A DNA stretch of 40,594 nt from JAVBNW01 sp031551255 (lineage in GTDB: Bacteria; Bacillota; Clostridia; Christensenellales; UBA1750), in contig JAVBNW010000072.1 in assembly GCA_031551255.1 (NCBI GenBank), positions 1 through 40,594 of the forward strand, written 5' to 3'. Below, piece by piece: positions 7,745-15,643 of this stretch. Numbering within the stretch: position 1 is the stretch's first letter; every line of letters begins with the position of its first letter. The position numbers and the translations under genes were made by a program. Below the pieces are notes generated by a model that made no database searches, was not told the DNA's origin, and worked only from the letters and a program-made list of their open reading frames with translations.

Positions 7745-8719
7745 TTAGCCCTGGGGCAGTTCGTCGTAGAATCCGCGCGGCCGAAGATCCTGCCAGGCCT
7801 CGGCGTTCCGCTTCGCTAGGTATGTGCGAGCGTGCTGGCACAGCGCGCAGCGGCCCAGATAGTGCCTCCGGGGGACAAAGCCTTTCGCCAGCGCCGCCTT
7901 TACAAGGCGCTCTATGCCTCCCTCCGTCAACGCCGCAACGGCAGGGTATGTTCCTGCCGCAAAGGCCTTGGCGTCGACGAGCGAGACGGCGATGCCGGGG
8001 CAGCCCGGCGGAATGTAATCGCCATAGCAATCTACGTGGAAATGACCCGTTTGGAGCGGCCCCAGGCAGGGCCGGCCATCCGATGCAAGTTCTTCAAACG
8101 GAATCTTTGCGATATCCCGATGCGTAACCGCCGCCCGCCCAAGAATATTCAGGCCGAAGCGGGCGGGCAGGCGACCAAGGGCGCCCGGGAACATCGCCTC
8201 GTATTCCTCAAGGCCGTGTGTTTGGCTTTCGTCGCCCAAGGCGGCCACTTCGCGCGCAAACTGTTGCTGCCACACGAAGGTGGGTATGCCTTCGGCCTCG
8301 CAGGCCTCAAGCGCTTCGCGCACGCGCGCAAGCGGCACATACGCCGCATGATACGGGCATAGCGAAAGCATCAGCGTCGTAAGCCCCGCGTCCTTAAGGC
8401 GCCTGAGCAGCTCGCGGTCCCGCGCGCCTCCCGAAGCCCAGAATCCGTTCGTCTCCACGTAATCAAGCTCGACACCCGCGCCGTACATTTCTTCGATGAC
8501 TGCGCCGAGGCCCGGTATATCCAAAAAAGGTTCGCCGCCCCCGATGTGCAAGGAAGCGCACCCCATCGCCTTGAGCTTACGCAAAATCGCACGCGCCTCC
8601 GTGCGCGACATATACTTTGCATCGCGCGCGGGAGAAGAATTCTGAATGCAGTGCCCGCACGACGCGGTGCAGCGGTATGTGGCGATCAGGCCTCCGGAGC
8701 GCAATTTTCCCAGCTTCAT
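7745..8719 (-). CDS. Radical SAM protein with C-terminal cysteine cluster
   Basis: A 324-residue radical SAM enzyme. The [4Fe-4S] motif C-x3-C-x2-C is CTASCGHC with Cys17, Cys21 and Cys24, and IGGGEPFLD is the SAM-binding GGE motif. Later Cys residues in RPCLGP, CYGDYIPPGC and CALCQHA suggest an auxiliary SPASM/twitch-like cluster. Those clusters are typical of peptide- or protein-modifying enzymes, but no precursor peptide is apparent next door. The ATG at 8719 is 7 bases from GGGGAGG; the ATG at 8725 is too close to it, and the longer start at 8830 lacks a site. The gene is divergent from the C_GCAxxG_C_C gene. Substrate unknown. Confidence 0.87.
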   Translation of the reverse strand: MKLGKLRSGGLIATYRCTASCGHCIQNSSPARDAKYMSRTEARAILRKLKAMGCASLHIGGGEPFLDIPGLGAVIEEMYGAGVELDYVETNGFWASGGARDRELLRRLKDAGLTTLMLSLCPYHAAYVPLARVREALEACEAEGIPTFVWQQQFAREVAALGDESQTHGLEEYEAMFPGALGRLPARFGLNILGRAAVTHRDIAKIPFEELASDGRPCLGPLQTGHFHVDCYGDYIPPGCPGIAVSLVDAKAFAAGTYPAVAALTEGGIERLVKAALAKGFVPRRHYLGRCALCQHARTYLAKRNAEAWQDLRPRGFYDELPQG

Positions 8720-8812
8720 CGGCATTCCTCCCCTTTTGAGCGCGCTTGAAACGCGCAAGGAAGGATTCGCCCCCCGTCCGGCAAATCCTTCCGGTCGCCC
8801 GCGCGAAAATCG

Positions 8813-8821
8813 TGGTATACT
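8813..8821 (+). promoter_or_regulatory. Extended -10 promoter for the C_GCAxxG_C_C gene
   Basis: TGGTATACT, a TG-extended TATACT -10, lies 35 bases before the start at 8856. No clear -35 is seen. An inverted repeat GGAAGGATT/AATCCTTCC (about 8759-8792) lies upstream, in the region shared with the divergent radical SAM gene, and could be an operator. Confidence 0.4.
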
Positions 8822-8855
8822 GGAAAGCAATCAGGGTATAGAAATGAGGGGGCAT

Positions 8856-9311
8856 ATGGTTTCTTATGAAAAGGCTGCGCAGCGCGCAGCCGAATGCTTT
8901 GCGTCGGGCTACAACTGTGCGGAATCGGTGTTGATCGCCGCAACGGAACATGTTGCGGTGAAAAGCACGGCGGTTCCGCGCGCGGCAACGGCCTTTGGCG
9001 GCGGCATCGCCCGCATGCAGCTCACTTGCGGCGCGCTGACGGGAGGGGTCATCGCAATCGGCCTGTTTTGCGGGCGGGACGACCCCAAGGGCGACCGCGC
9101 GCGCTCGGACGGCATTGCAAAAGAATATGCCACATGGTTTGAAGCGCGCTTTGGCTGCGCCGACTGCCGCGGGCTGTCCGGCATGGATTTTTCCGATCCC
9201 GAGCAATCCGCCGCGTTTCGCGCGCCGGGCGGAAAGCATCAGACGATCTGCGTCCCGCTCGTTCGCGAGGCCGCCGCCAAGCTGTGCCGGCTGCTCGACG
9301 CGGCGCGCTAA
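8856..9311 (+). CDS. C_GCAxxG_C_C family (putative redox-active) protein
   Basis: A 151-residue protein of the family named for its conserved cysteine pattern (DUF1440/C_GCAxxG_C_C). It shows GYNCAESVL (Cys21), FGGGIARMQLTCGALTG (Cys58), CADC (Cys101 and Cys104) and Cys132. Members are thought to be redox or metal-linked proteins, often annotated as putative split-soret cytochrome relatives, but activity is not established. The ATG at 8856 follows GAGGGGG. An in-frame ATG at 8844 lies inside that ribosome binding site. It is divergent from the radical SAM gene, and both are cysteine-rich, so a shared redox role is possible but unproven. Confidence 0.85.
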   Translation: MVSYEKAAQRAAECFASGYNCAESVLIAATEHVAVKSTAVPRAATAFGGGIARMQLTCGALTGGVIAIGLFCGRDDPKGDRARSDGIAKEYATWFEARFGCADCRGLSGMDFSDPEQSAAFRAPGGKHQTICVPLVREAAAKLCRLLDAAR

Positions 9312-9403
9312 AACCCGCGGCCGTTAGAATTTCGTCGTTCTAACCTCGTCGTTCTTCTTCGGCGGGGGGCCCCTGGGGGGTACGCGTATCCCCCATGCCG
9401 TTG

Positions 9404-9432
9404 TTTACAGCCCGGCCCGCCTATGGTACAAT
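9404..9432 (+). promoter_or_regulatory. SigA-type promoter of glnN
   Basis: TTTACA at 9404-9409, a 17-base spacer and TACAAT at 9427-9432. The start codon at 9464 is about 25 bases after the expected transcription start, with GAGGAGGT as the ribosome binding site. A GC-rich hairpin region (GGGGG...CCCCC, about 9364-9394) just upstream probably ends the preceding gene. Confidence 0.75.
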
Positions 9433-9463
9433 GGCGCATCCTATCCGATGAGGAGGTATTCCG

Positions 9464-11572
9464 ATGCGAAAAAGCCAGGAAGCTCTCGCTGAAATCTTCG
9501 GCTCGCACGTGTTTTCCGATGCGGTGATGCGCCTGCGCCTGCCGAAGAACATCTACAGGCGGCTGCGCGAAACCATCGAAAACGGCGCGGAGCTCGAGGC
9601 GGACGTCGCCGAAGTGGTCGCCGCCGCCATGAAGGATTGGGCGGTCGAGCTGGGCGCGACGCACTATTCGCATTGGTTTTCGCCCATGCGCGGCATGACC
9701 GCCGAAAAGCACGATTCGTTCATCTCTCCCAATGGAGACGGCGACGTCATCTTAGAATTTTCCGGCAAGGAGCTCTTGCGCGGCGAGCCCGACGCATCCA
9801 GCTTCCCCTCCGGCGGCCTGCGCGCAACGTTTGAGGCGCGCGGCTATACCGCGTGGGACTGCACCTCCCCCGCCTTTGTAAAGGAAGACCCTTCCGGCAC
9901 GATCACGCTGTGCAGTCCCACGGCGTTTTGCTCGTACAACGGCGAGGCGCTTGATGCCAAGACGCCCCTGATGCGCTCGATAGAAGCCCTTTCGCGCCAG
10001 GCGGTGCGGGTGCTCAAGTCTCTTGGCCGCTCAGACGTTTCGCGGGTAACGCCCAGCGTAGGCATCGAACAGGAGTATTTCCTGGTCGACCTTGAAGACT
10101 TCCGCAAGCGTCCGGATTTGATCTACTGCGGCCGCACGCTGTTCGGAGCCCCCCCGCCCAAGGGGCAGGAGATGGACGACCAGTATTATGGCGTGATCCG
10201 CCCGCGGGTTTCCGAATTTATGGCCGATTTGAACGAAGAGCTTTGGAAACTCGGCGTGCCCGCCAAGACGGAGCACAACGAAGCAGCCCCCGCGCAGCAC
10301 GAAATCGCGATCGTATACGCATCGGCCAACATCGCGGTGGATCACAATCAACTGGTGATGGAGCAGATCCGCAAGGTGGCCCTGCGCCACGGCTTTGCGT
10401 CGCTTCTGCACGAAAAGCCGTTTGCGGGCATTTCCGGCAGCGGCAAGCACAATAACTGGTCCATGGCCACGGATACCGGCGAAAACTTGCTCTCCCCGGT
10501 AAAGGATGGGTCAAACCTAACGTTCCTGGTATTCTTCGTGGCGGTAATCGCCGCGCTGGACGAATACGCGCCGCTGGTGCGCCGCGCATGCGCGCAACTG
10601 AGCAACGACGAGCGCCTGGGCGGGCACGAAGCCCCGCCCACCATCCTCTCGGCGTTCATCGGCGAGGAGATGACCTCCCTGATCGACCATATCGAGGCGG
10701 GCGAGCTCCTATCCGCACAGCACCGCAAGCGCATGAGCATCGGGGTCGGCTCGCTGCCGCTGGTACGCCGCGATACCACCGACCGCAACCGCACATCGCC
10801 CTTTGCGTTTACCGGCAATAAATTTGAACTGCGCATGCCCGGCTCGTCGATGCAGACCGCCGACGCGAACACCACCCTTAACACCATCGTGGCCGAGCAT
10901 CTTTCGCGCATTGCCGACAGGCTGGAAAGCGCCGCCGACATCGAGGCCGAGAGCACGGCGCTCTTGCAGGAGCTGTGCCGCAAGCACAGGCGCATTTTGT
11001 ACGACGGCAACAACTACACCAAGGAGTGGCGCGATATCGCCGCGCAGCGCGGTCTGCCGGATCTTCGCACGTCGGTGGACGCGATCCCGGCGCTGGGTTC
11101 GCAGGAGGCTATAGCGCTCTTTGAGCGGCACGGCGTGCTCAGCCGCGCCGAGATCGAATCAAGGATGCAGATCGACTACGAGACGTACATCAAATCCCTG
11201 CGCATCGAGGCGCGCACGGCCGCAAGCATCGCGCGAGGGCTGGTCGTTCCGGCCGCGATCGCCTACATTGGCGATTTGTGCCTGGCGGTTGAGCGCTGCG
11301 AACGCGCGTCTATCGACCCCGCCCCGCAGCGCGAGCTTGCGCAAAAGGCGCAGAGCTTGCTCGCTAAGATCGATGCGGCAGCCGGCGAACTGGAGGCGCG
11401 CATCGAAGACTCTAACTTAGATACGGCCGCCCGGAGCGCGCGCTACGGTTGCGACGTGCTGTTGCCCGCGCTGCGTGCGCTGCGCGCGCCGGTGGACGAA
11501 CTCGAGCGCATCGCGAGCCGCGCGCTGTGGCCGATGCCCAGCTATGGCGACATGCTGTTTTATCAGGACTAG
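9464..11572 (+). CDS. glnN: Glutamine synthetase type III
   Basis: Makes glutamine from glutamate, ammonia and ATP. The 702-residue length is typical of GSIII, well above the 450 of GSI. Recognisable motifs are VGIEQEYFLVD near residue 200 (metal-binding Glu), KTEHNEAAPAQHE near 268, and SGSGKHNNWSM near 325, the glutamate/ATP site signature of this class. The C-terminal 170 residues are the helical GSIII extension. The start follows GAGGAGGT and the gene has its own promoter. No ammonium transporter, PII protein or glutamate synthase gene lies beside it. Confidence 0.96.
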   Translation: MRKSQEALAEIFGSHVFSDAVMRLRLPKNIYRRLRETIENGAELEADVAEVVAAAMKDWAVELGATHYSHWFSPMRGMTAEKHDSFISPNGDGDVILEFSGKELLRGEPDASSFPSGGLRATFEARGYTAWDCTSPAFVKEDPSGTITLCSPTAFCSYNGEALDAKTPLMRSIEALSRQAVRVLKSLGRSDVSRVTPSVGIEQEYFLVDLEDFRKRPDLIYCGRTLFGAPPPKGQEMDDQYYGVIRPRVSEFMADLNEELWKLGVPAKTEHNEAAPAQHEIAIVYASANIAVDHNQLVMEQIRKVALRHGFASLLHEKPFAGISGSGKHNNWSMATDTGENLLSPVKDGSNLTFLVFFVAVIAALDEYAPLVRRACAQLSNDERLGGHEAPPTILSAFIGEEMTSLIDHIEAGELLSAQHRKRMSIGVGSLPLVRRDTTDRNRTSPFAFTGNKFELRMPGSSMQTADANTTLNTIVAEHLSRIADRLESAADIEAESTALLQELCRKHRRILYDGNNYTKEWRDIAAQRGLPDLRTSVDAIPALGSQEAIALFERHGVLSRAEIESRMQIDYETYIKSLRIEARTAASIARGLVVPAAIAYIGDLCLAVERCERASIDPAPQRELAQKAQSLLAKIDAAAGELEARIEDSNLDTAARSARYGCDVLLPALRALRAPVDELERIASRALWPMPSYGDMLFYQD

Positions 11573-11580
11573 ATATTGGA

Positions 11581-11605
11581 GCCCCTTGCCGCCATGGCAA
11601 GGGGC
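11581..11605 (+). terminator. glnN terminator hairpin
   Basis: A perfect 10-bp stem, GCCCCTTGCC/GGCAAGGGGC with a 5-base loop, starts 8 bases after the glnN stop. It has no T-run, so it may act with the hairpins further downstream. Confidence 0.55.
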
Positions 11606-11627
11606 CCAGATCGGTGACGAAATCTAT

Positions 11628-11657
11628 GTGGGGCTCTGCCCCACGCCCTGCCAGGGC
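11628..11657. repeat. REP-like back-to-back hairpins
   Basis: GTGGGGC-TCT-GCCCCAC (11628-11644) is followed directly by GCCCT-GCC-AGGGC (11645-11657), with another GC stem after it (CCCGC...GCGGG, about 11673-11698). The GTGGGGCTCTGCCCCAC unit with adjoining small GC hairpins resembles palindromic repeats scattered through GC-rich Clostridia. Only one copy is in this window. Confidence 0.45.
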
Positions 11658-11715
11658 ATTCATCACGCTGGACCCCGCTGAAAGTATCCGTATGCGGGCA
11701 TTTCCCTACTATGAA

Positions 11716-11742
11716 GGGCCCTTGCCGTTGCGGCAAGGGCCC
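11716..11742. terminator. Perfect GC-rich hairpin between glnN and the small gene
   Basis: A 12-bp perfect stem, GGGCCCTTGCCG/CGGCAAGGGCCC with a 3-base loop, followed by CTTTGATC on the plus strand. It lies between two convergent genes and can act on both. Its CCCTTGCC arm repeats the sequence of the glnN hairpin 130 bases away. Confidence 0.6.
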
Positions 11743-11764
11743 CTTTGATCGTACATCGCCTTTG

Positions 11765-11977
11765 TTAAATCACCATATCCAAATTCTTGCCCAAAGACGG
11801 GTGCTCATAGGCCGCGCTAGGCGGCGCAACCTTGCCCGTAATCGGGGCGAAAAGTTCGTTCATCGCCGCTTCGGGCGCCTCCATCGTCTTTTTGATGATG
11901 CCGGAGGCGACGGCTTGCCGAAGCCGGTATGCGCCATACCAGCGGCTGATGGTGCCGGAGTAATAATCGATGCTCAT
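11765..11977 (-). CDS. Small protein of 70 residues, unknown function
   Basis: A 70-residue protein with an excellent ribosome binding site (GAGGAGGTGGGCGC before the ATG) and a strong promoter, so it is very likely expressed. It has no signal peptide or membrane segment. The middle (about residues 22-42, SGIIKKTMEAPEAAMNEL) should be an amphipathic helix. The arrangement recalls the small YjfB-type putative motility proteins, but the match is too weak to name it. It is transcribed alone, convergent with glnN and downstream of the MFS operon. Confidence 0.7.
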   Translation of the reverse strand: MSIDYYSGTISRWYGAYRLRQAVASGIIKKTMEAPEAAMNELFAPITGKVAPPSAAYEHPSLGKNLDMVI

Positions 11978-11997
11978 GCGCCCACCTCCTCGCCCTA

Positions 11998-12027
11998 ATT
12001 ATACCATATAGCGAAACCGCAGCGCAA
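11998..12027 (-). promoter_or_regulatory. Strong promoter of the 70-residue protein gene
   Basis: Minus strand TTGCGC (12022-12027), an 18-base spacer and TATAAT (11998-12003) preceded by TGG, which makes an extended -10. It starts only 9 bases from the stop of the MFS gene. Confidence 0.7.
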
Positions 12028-12035
12028 TTTTTTCT

Positions 12036-13334
12036 CTACAAAAGGGCCTGCATCTTTTCCTGATTTTTGACGAACAAAAATGCCACGACCGCCAGCGCGG
12101 CGATGAGCGTAAGGTTGAACGCGAGCGGCAGCGAGCGGTCCACCTTGGAGAGCATGCCGGCAATCCAGCCCGTGGGGGCTGATACCGCGAGGATCAGCGC
12201 ATAGGCGATGCTGTAGATCCGCGCGCGCTCCTTCGCATCCACATTCAGCGCCAGCAAAGACGAGCCCAGAGGCCCGAACAACCCCGAGGCGACGGATTCA
12301 AACACCACCGCGATAAACACCGCCGGCAACCCGCCCTTGCCCAGCGGCATGCAGATGAGCAGCAACACGATCCACACCCCGTGCGCGCCCAGCGCGACGA
12401 GCAACGGCCTCTTGACGCGGTCGGTCCGAATGCGCGGCGTCACGGTAAAGTAGATCGTCATGATCACGATCGCGCGCACCATCGGAAACACCGACATCAG
12501 CGCGTCGCTCACCGCGTACTTTTCGCTGACGAATAGCGACCAGAATGTGCCCTGCACGGTGGTAAAGCACGTCATCAGCGCGAGCAGCAGCATGGAGAGC
12601 ACCGTGGCGCGCGAGCGGAGCAACTGCTTAAGAACGCCCAGGCTCCCCGCGAACACCGACAAAAGGTGCGTATCTTTCGTCTCTTTCATGCGCTGCCTGC
12701 CCACCGAGCTTTCCTTGGAAAAGATGAACAGGATGATGAATTTTGCGGTCATCATCGCAAAAGTAAGCCAGTAGATCGCGCGCATCGTCGGCACCAAGGT
12801 ATACTTATCAATGAAGAGGCCGACCACCGGCGACACCATGCCGGCCACGAAGGTGGTGATATCCACCAGCGTGTAGATGCGCACGAGCTGGCTGTCGTCC
12901 CCATCCTCCACCAGCAGGCAGGACCAGCTGTTGTTCGTCACCCTCCAAATCGCGTTGAACACCGCCGCGCCGAGAAAATACCAGTAGCCCTGCGCGGTCG
13001 CCCAGAAGATCATCGGCACGCTCCAGGCGAGTATGTCGAAGATCACGGTGGTTATGCGCCTGCCCAGCTTGTCGGTGATCGCCCCGGATAAAAGCGCCCA
13101 TACGAACTGCAGCGCCAGGCCGATGCTGGCGATGCCGCCGATCTGCGCATCCCCAAGCCCCAGCGCCGCCATATACAGCGAAACATACGGCGCGTACAGG
13201 TTATAGGGAATATCCCATAAGGGCTCGGTGAGCACGCAGCTGCGTTGGTTGCCCTTAAGGGATATAAGCGTTTCCACCAACGGATGGTGCTTGCGCTGTT
13301 TGGGAACTTTTAGGCCCGTCTTTTCTTTCTTCAT
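12036..13334 (-). CDS. MFS transporter
   Basis: A 432-residue major facilitator protein with about 12 hydrophobic segments. The loop 2-3 signature appears as GAITDKLGRR, and a longer central loop (SKESSVGRQRMKETKD) separates the halves. Resemblance is to drug/unknown-solute exporters; the substrate is not predictable. The ATG at 13334 overlaps the stop of the DNA glycosylase gene by four bases (ATGA), so translation is probably coupled. It ends the three-gene operon ldcA-like / ogg / MFS. Longer in-frame starts would run into the glycosylase gene and are rejected. Confidence 0.88.
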   Translation of the reverse strand: MKKEKTGLKVPKQRKHHPLVETLISLKGNQRSCVLTEPLWDIPYNLYAPYVSLYMAALGLGDAQIGGIASIGLALQFVWALLSGAITDKLGRRITTVIFDILAWSVPMIFWATAQGYWYFLGAAVFNAIWRVTNNSWSCLLVEDGDDSQLVRIYTLVDITTFVAGMVSPVVGLFIDKYTLVPTMRAIYWLTFAMMTAKFIILFIFSKESSVGRQRMKETKDTHLLSVFAGSLGVLKQLLRSRATVLSMLLLALMTCFTTVQGTFWSLFVSEKYAVSDALMSVFPMVRAIVIMTIYFTVTPRIRTDRVKRPLLVALGAHGVWIVLLLICMPLGKGGLPAVFIAVVFESVASGLFGPLGSSLLALNVDAKERARIYSIAYALILAVSAPTGWIAGMLSKVDRSLPLAFNLTLIAALAVVAFLFVKNQEKMQALL

Positions 13335-14188
13335 GCCTGCACGTCCATTTCCGAAAGTAATGCGATCCCCGTGCGCGCGCCGTGAAACAAATACTGCTGC
13401 ACAAGCCCCGCGCACTCTCCAAAGCGGCTCTGCGCCGCGCGCTTGAGCGCGGCTCGCGTGCCCGCCATGCCGTAGCGCTCCTTGAGCACGCGCTCCATCC
13501 ATACGTCCACCGGAAACGCGCGGCCATGGCCGGATGAAAACAGCAGCACGCAATCCGCCACCTTTTCGCCCACGCCCTTGAGGCGCTGCAAATGCGCAAG
13601 CGCTTGTTCGTACTCCATGGCGTCCAAATGAAGCGAAAAGCCGTCGGCTACCATCTTAGCCGTAGCCAGCAAGTACGGCGCGCGGTAGCCCGTGCCCAGC
13701 GCGCGCAGATCCGCCTCCTTGGCGCGAGCAAGCGCCTCGGGGGACGGAAACGCAAAGAGCCGCTCTCCCGCCCACTCCAACGGCTCGCCCAGGCGCGCGG
13801 CGATGCCGCGATACAGCCCTTCGATGCGCTTTTGATGGTTGTTGGCCGACAGGATAAACGCGCACATCGTCTCCCACACCGGCTGGCGCAGCAGCTTCAT
13901 GCCCGCGAACGCGCGCGCGCAGGCGGCGAGGTAGGGGTCGTCCAAATGGGGGGCGAGCAGCGCGGGATAGTCCCTGTCAAGGTCGAAATAGCGCCGCCAA
14001 AAGGCCTCGTCGCCCGGAGCGCAGCAAAGCGCAAGGCCGTTTTCCCGCTCGATCGCGTGCACGGCCTTGCCCGCCGAAACGCCTATGTATCCCCCTTGGT
14101 GCGGAACGAACGCGAACGTCTGCCCGCTGGCAATCGTCGCATCTAGGTTGACCGCCTCTCCCATGCGCTCTTCGTTCACTTTAAGCAT
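13331..14188 (-). CDS. ogg: 8-oxoguanine DNA glycosylase/AP lyase (OGG1 type)
   Basis: A 285-residue bifunctional glycosylase that removes 8-oxoguanine from DNA. The N-terminal domain (about 1-100) is of the OGG type. FILSANNHQKRI at 111-122 corresponds to the FICSSCNN segment of human OGG1. The helix-hairpin-helix LKGVGEKVADC (203-213) contains the Schiff-base Lys209, and PVDVW (226-230) contains catalytic Asp228. The ATG at 14188 lies 8 bases after the carboxypeptidase stop, with GAGAGGGCG upstream. The next gene overlaps by four bases. The link to a carboxypeptidase and a transporter has no obvious logic beyond housekeeping. Confidence 0.93.
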   Translation of the reverse strand: MLKVNEERMGEAVNLDATIASGQTFAFVPHQGGYIGVSAGKAVHAIERENGLALCCAPGDEAFWRRYFDLDRDYPALLAPHLDDPYLAACARAFAGMKLLRQPVWETMCAFILSANNHQKRIEGLYRGIAARLGEPLEWAGERLFAFPSPEALARAKEADLRALGTGYRAPYLLATAKMVADGFSLHLDAMEYEQALAHLQRLKGVGEKVADCVLLFSSGHGRAFPVDVWMERVLKERYGMAGTRAALKRAAQSRFGECAGLVQQYLFHGARTGIALLSEMDVQA

Positions 14189-14196
14189 ACGCCCTC

Positions 14197-15090
14197 TCAA
14201 CCCTGAAACTCTAACCACTTTTCGCCAGAATCCATGCTCGCCGGCATGCCGATGGGCAAAATCGCATGGTTGACGCCGTGCCCGAAGTCGTCGCAATACG
14301 CAACGGGTATGCGATATTCCTCGCCAAACCTCGCAAGCCGCCCGAGCAAATCCAAATTCGTAGGGTTCGAATAGTGGCCAAACAGCAACCCCGAAACACA
14401 GCTCATAAAATCGCTCTGCTCGATGTACGCAAGGTGCGCGCTCAGCGCGTTTACATTGCTAAACGACTCGTGATCCTCCAGAAAGAGCAGGTGTTTTTGC
14501 GCCGAATCGTACCTGAAATATCGGCTGCCCAGCAGGTGGGCGAAGTTATCCACATAGCCGCCGATGAGCATCCCCTCGCAGCGGCCGGGGCACACCGTTT
14601 GCCATGGGGAGTTGCCTACCCATCGCTTGGCACATCCTTCAACGAGGTGCGACGCAAACTGCATATAGTCGTAATGCCTAAGGTCGGCAAATGTGCCCGG
14701 GCCTTGGCCGTAATACGTAACCAGGCCGGTTTGCGCATGGATCGTATTCAGAAGCGTCGTGCCGTCGCTGTAGCTCATCACAATTTTCGGATGCGCTACG
14801 ATCGCGGCAAAATCGACATAGGGCAAGAGTTCGACCGCGCCTTCGCCGCCGCCTAAAAACACCATATCGATCTCGCCGTCCGCAAACATGGCGTTCAGGT
14901 CGTCCGCGCGCTCGCGCTCGGTCGCCGAATATCCATAGGTGCTTTTGTAGAGGTTTTCGCCGGTCTTCACGCGAAAACCCAGGCCCGTAATCGCACGGAT
15001 GATGGGCGCGTAGCGTACCGGGTCGGCGACGTGCGATGGCGAAACGAGCCCGATGGTGCCGCCGGCAGGCAGGCGGTGCGCGATCGTCAT
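14197..15090 (-). CDS. LD-carboxypeptidase (peptidase S66)
   Basis: A 297-residue protein of the S66 family. LdcA members trim the terminal D-Ala from murein tetrapeptides in recycling; the MccF branch inactivates microcin C-type peptide nucleotides. SPSHVADP near the N-terminus, the nucleophile in MSYSDGTTLL (Ser108), Glu205 in LFLEDHE and His271 in DFGHGVNHAILPIG form the expected Ser-Glu-His triad. No signal peptide is present, so it is cytoplasmic. The ATG follows GGGAGAGAGGATT. A family A repeat lies only 20 bases upstream of the start and may have brought or replaced the promoter. LdcA and MccF cannot be separated from sequence here. Confidence 0.9.
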   Translation of the reverse strand: MTIAHRLPAGGTIGLVSPSHVADPVRYAPIIRAITGLGFRVKTGENLYKSTYGYSATERERADDLNAMFADGEIDMVFLGGGEGAVELLPYVDFAAIVAHPKIVMSYSDGTTLLNTIHAQTGLVTYYGQGPGTFADLRHYDYMQFASHLVEGCAKRWVGNSPWQTVCPGRCEGMLIGGYVDNFAHLLGSRYFRYDSAQKHLLFLEDHESFSNVNALSAHLAYIEQSDFMSCVSGLLFGHYSNPTNLDLLGRLARFGEEYRIPVAYCDDFGHGVNHAILPIGMPASMDSGEKWLEFQG

Positions 15091-15110
15091 AATCCTCTCT
15101 CCCTTCAAAA

Positions 15111-15272
15111 TATAGTCGACCAACTTCAAAAACGGGGCAGGCGAGTGGGAGATTTTTTCGCAGGGCAAGGAGGCGGAAGGAGGCGTAGCCGGCAGCTACG
15201 CTGACTGAGGCTACGCCGCTATGCGGGAAAAGATCCGCTCGCATGCTCCGCTTGTAGGGTTGGGCGTCTATA
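15111..15272. repeat. Family A dispersed repeat, copy 2
   Basis: A 162-bp block with terminal inverted repeats TATAGTCGACCAAC and, inverted at the right end, TATAGACGCCCAAC (12 of 14 match). The core TTTTTTCGCAGGGCAAGGAG, an internal GCGTAGCC/GCTACGC stem and GCGGGAAAAGATCCGCTCG are nearly identical to the copy at 17071. It sits between the rpmA terminator and the S66 gene. TA flanks the ends. It has no coding capacity. Confidence 0.8.
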
Positions 15273-15295
15273 GCACATGGCTTGCCTCTCATAAG

Positions 15296-15324
15296 AAAAA
15301 CCCGTCCCGCAATAACGGAACGGG
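15296..15324 (-). terminator. Rho-independent terminator of rplU-prp-rpmA
   Basis: Minus strand stem CCCGTTCCG/CGGGACGGG with a 6-base loop and one G-U pair, followed by TTTTTCTTAT. It lies 19 bases after the rpmA stop. A classic intrinsic terminator. Confidence 0.85.
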
Positions 15325-15343
15325 CTTTAGGCCACCTGTAGTT

Positions 15344-15640
15344 TTACTGAGCGACAGCCTCTTCGCGCGGATACACCGATGCGCGCTTTTTGTCCTTGCC
15401 CATGCGCTCAAACCTGAGGATGCCGTCCGTGAGCGCGAACAGAGTATCGTCCTTGCCGATGCCCACGTTCGTGCCCGGGTGAATTTTCGTGCCGCGCTGG
15501 CGCATCAAAATGTTGCCGGCCAACACAAATTGCCCGTCCGCGCGCTTGGGCCCCAATCGCTTGGATTCGCTGTCGCGGCCGTTGCGCGAGGAGCCGACGC
15601 CCTTCTTGTGCGCAAAAAGCTGCAAGTTCATCTTGATCAT
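15344..15640 (-). CDS. rpmA: 50S ribosomal protein L27 (precursor)
   Basis: A 98-residue L27. The N-terminus MIKMNLQLFAHKKGVGSS carries the Bacillota-type extension ahead of the His-Lys-Lys-Gly that normally begins mature L27. The LQLFA/HKKG junction matches the site cut by Prp protease, which is encoded by the gene just upstream. Removal is essential in Staphylococcus because the mature N-terminus reaches the peptidyl transferase centre. NGRDSESKRLGPKRADGQ and the rest of L27 are well conserved. The ATG at 15640 is preceded by GGGAGGTG. Confidence 0.97.
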   Translation of the reverse strand: MIKMNLQLFAHKKGVGSSRNGRDSESKRLGPKRADGQFVLAGNILMRQRGTKIHPGTNVGIGKDDTLFALTDGILRFERMGKDKKRASVYPREEAVAQ

Positions 15641-15643
15641 CGT

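Noticed and set aside
8720..8830. Longer N-terminus for the radical SAM protein
   Set aside because: The added residues would have no ribosome binding site and would run into the divergent promoter; GGGGAGG sets the start at 8719.
14363..14372. GGGTTCGAAT, which looks like a tRNA T-loop
   Set aside because: It lies inside the S66 peptidase gene and no acceptor, D-arm or anticodon structure surrounds it.
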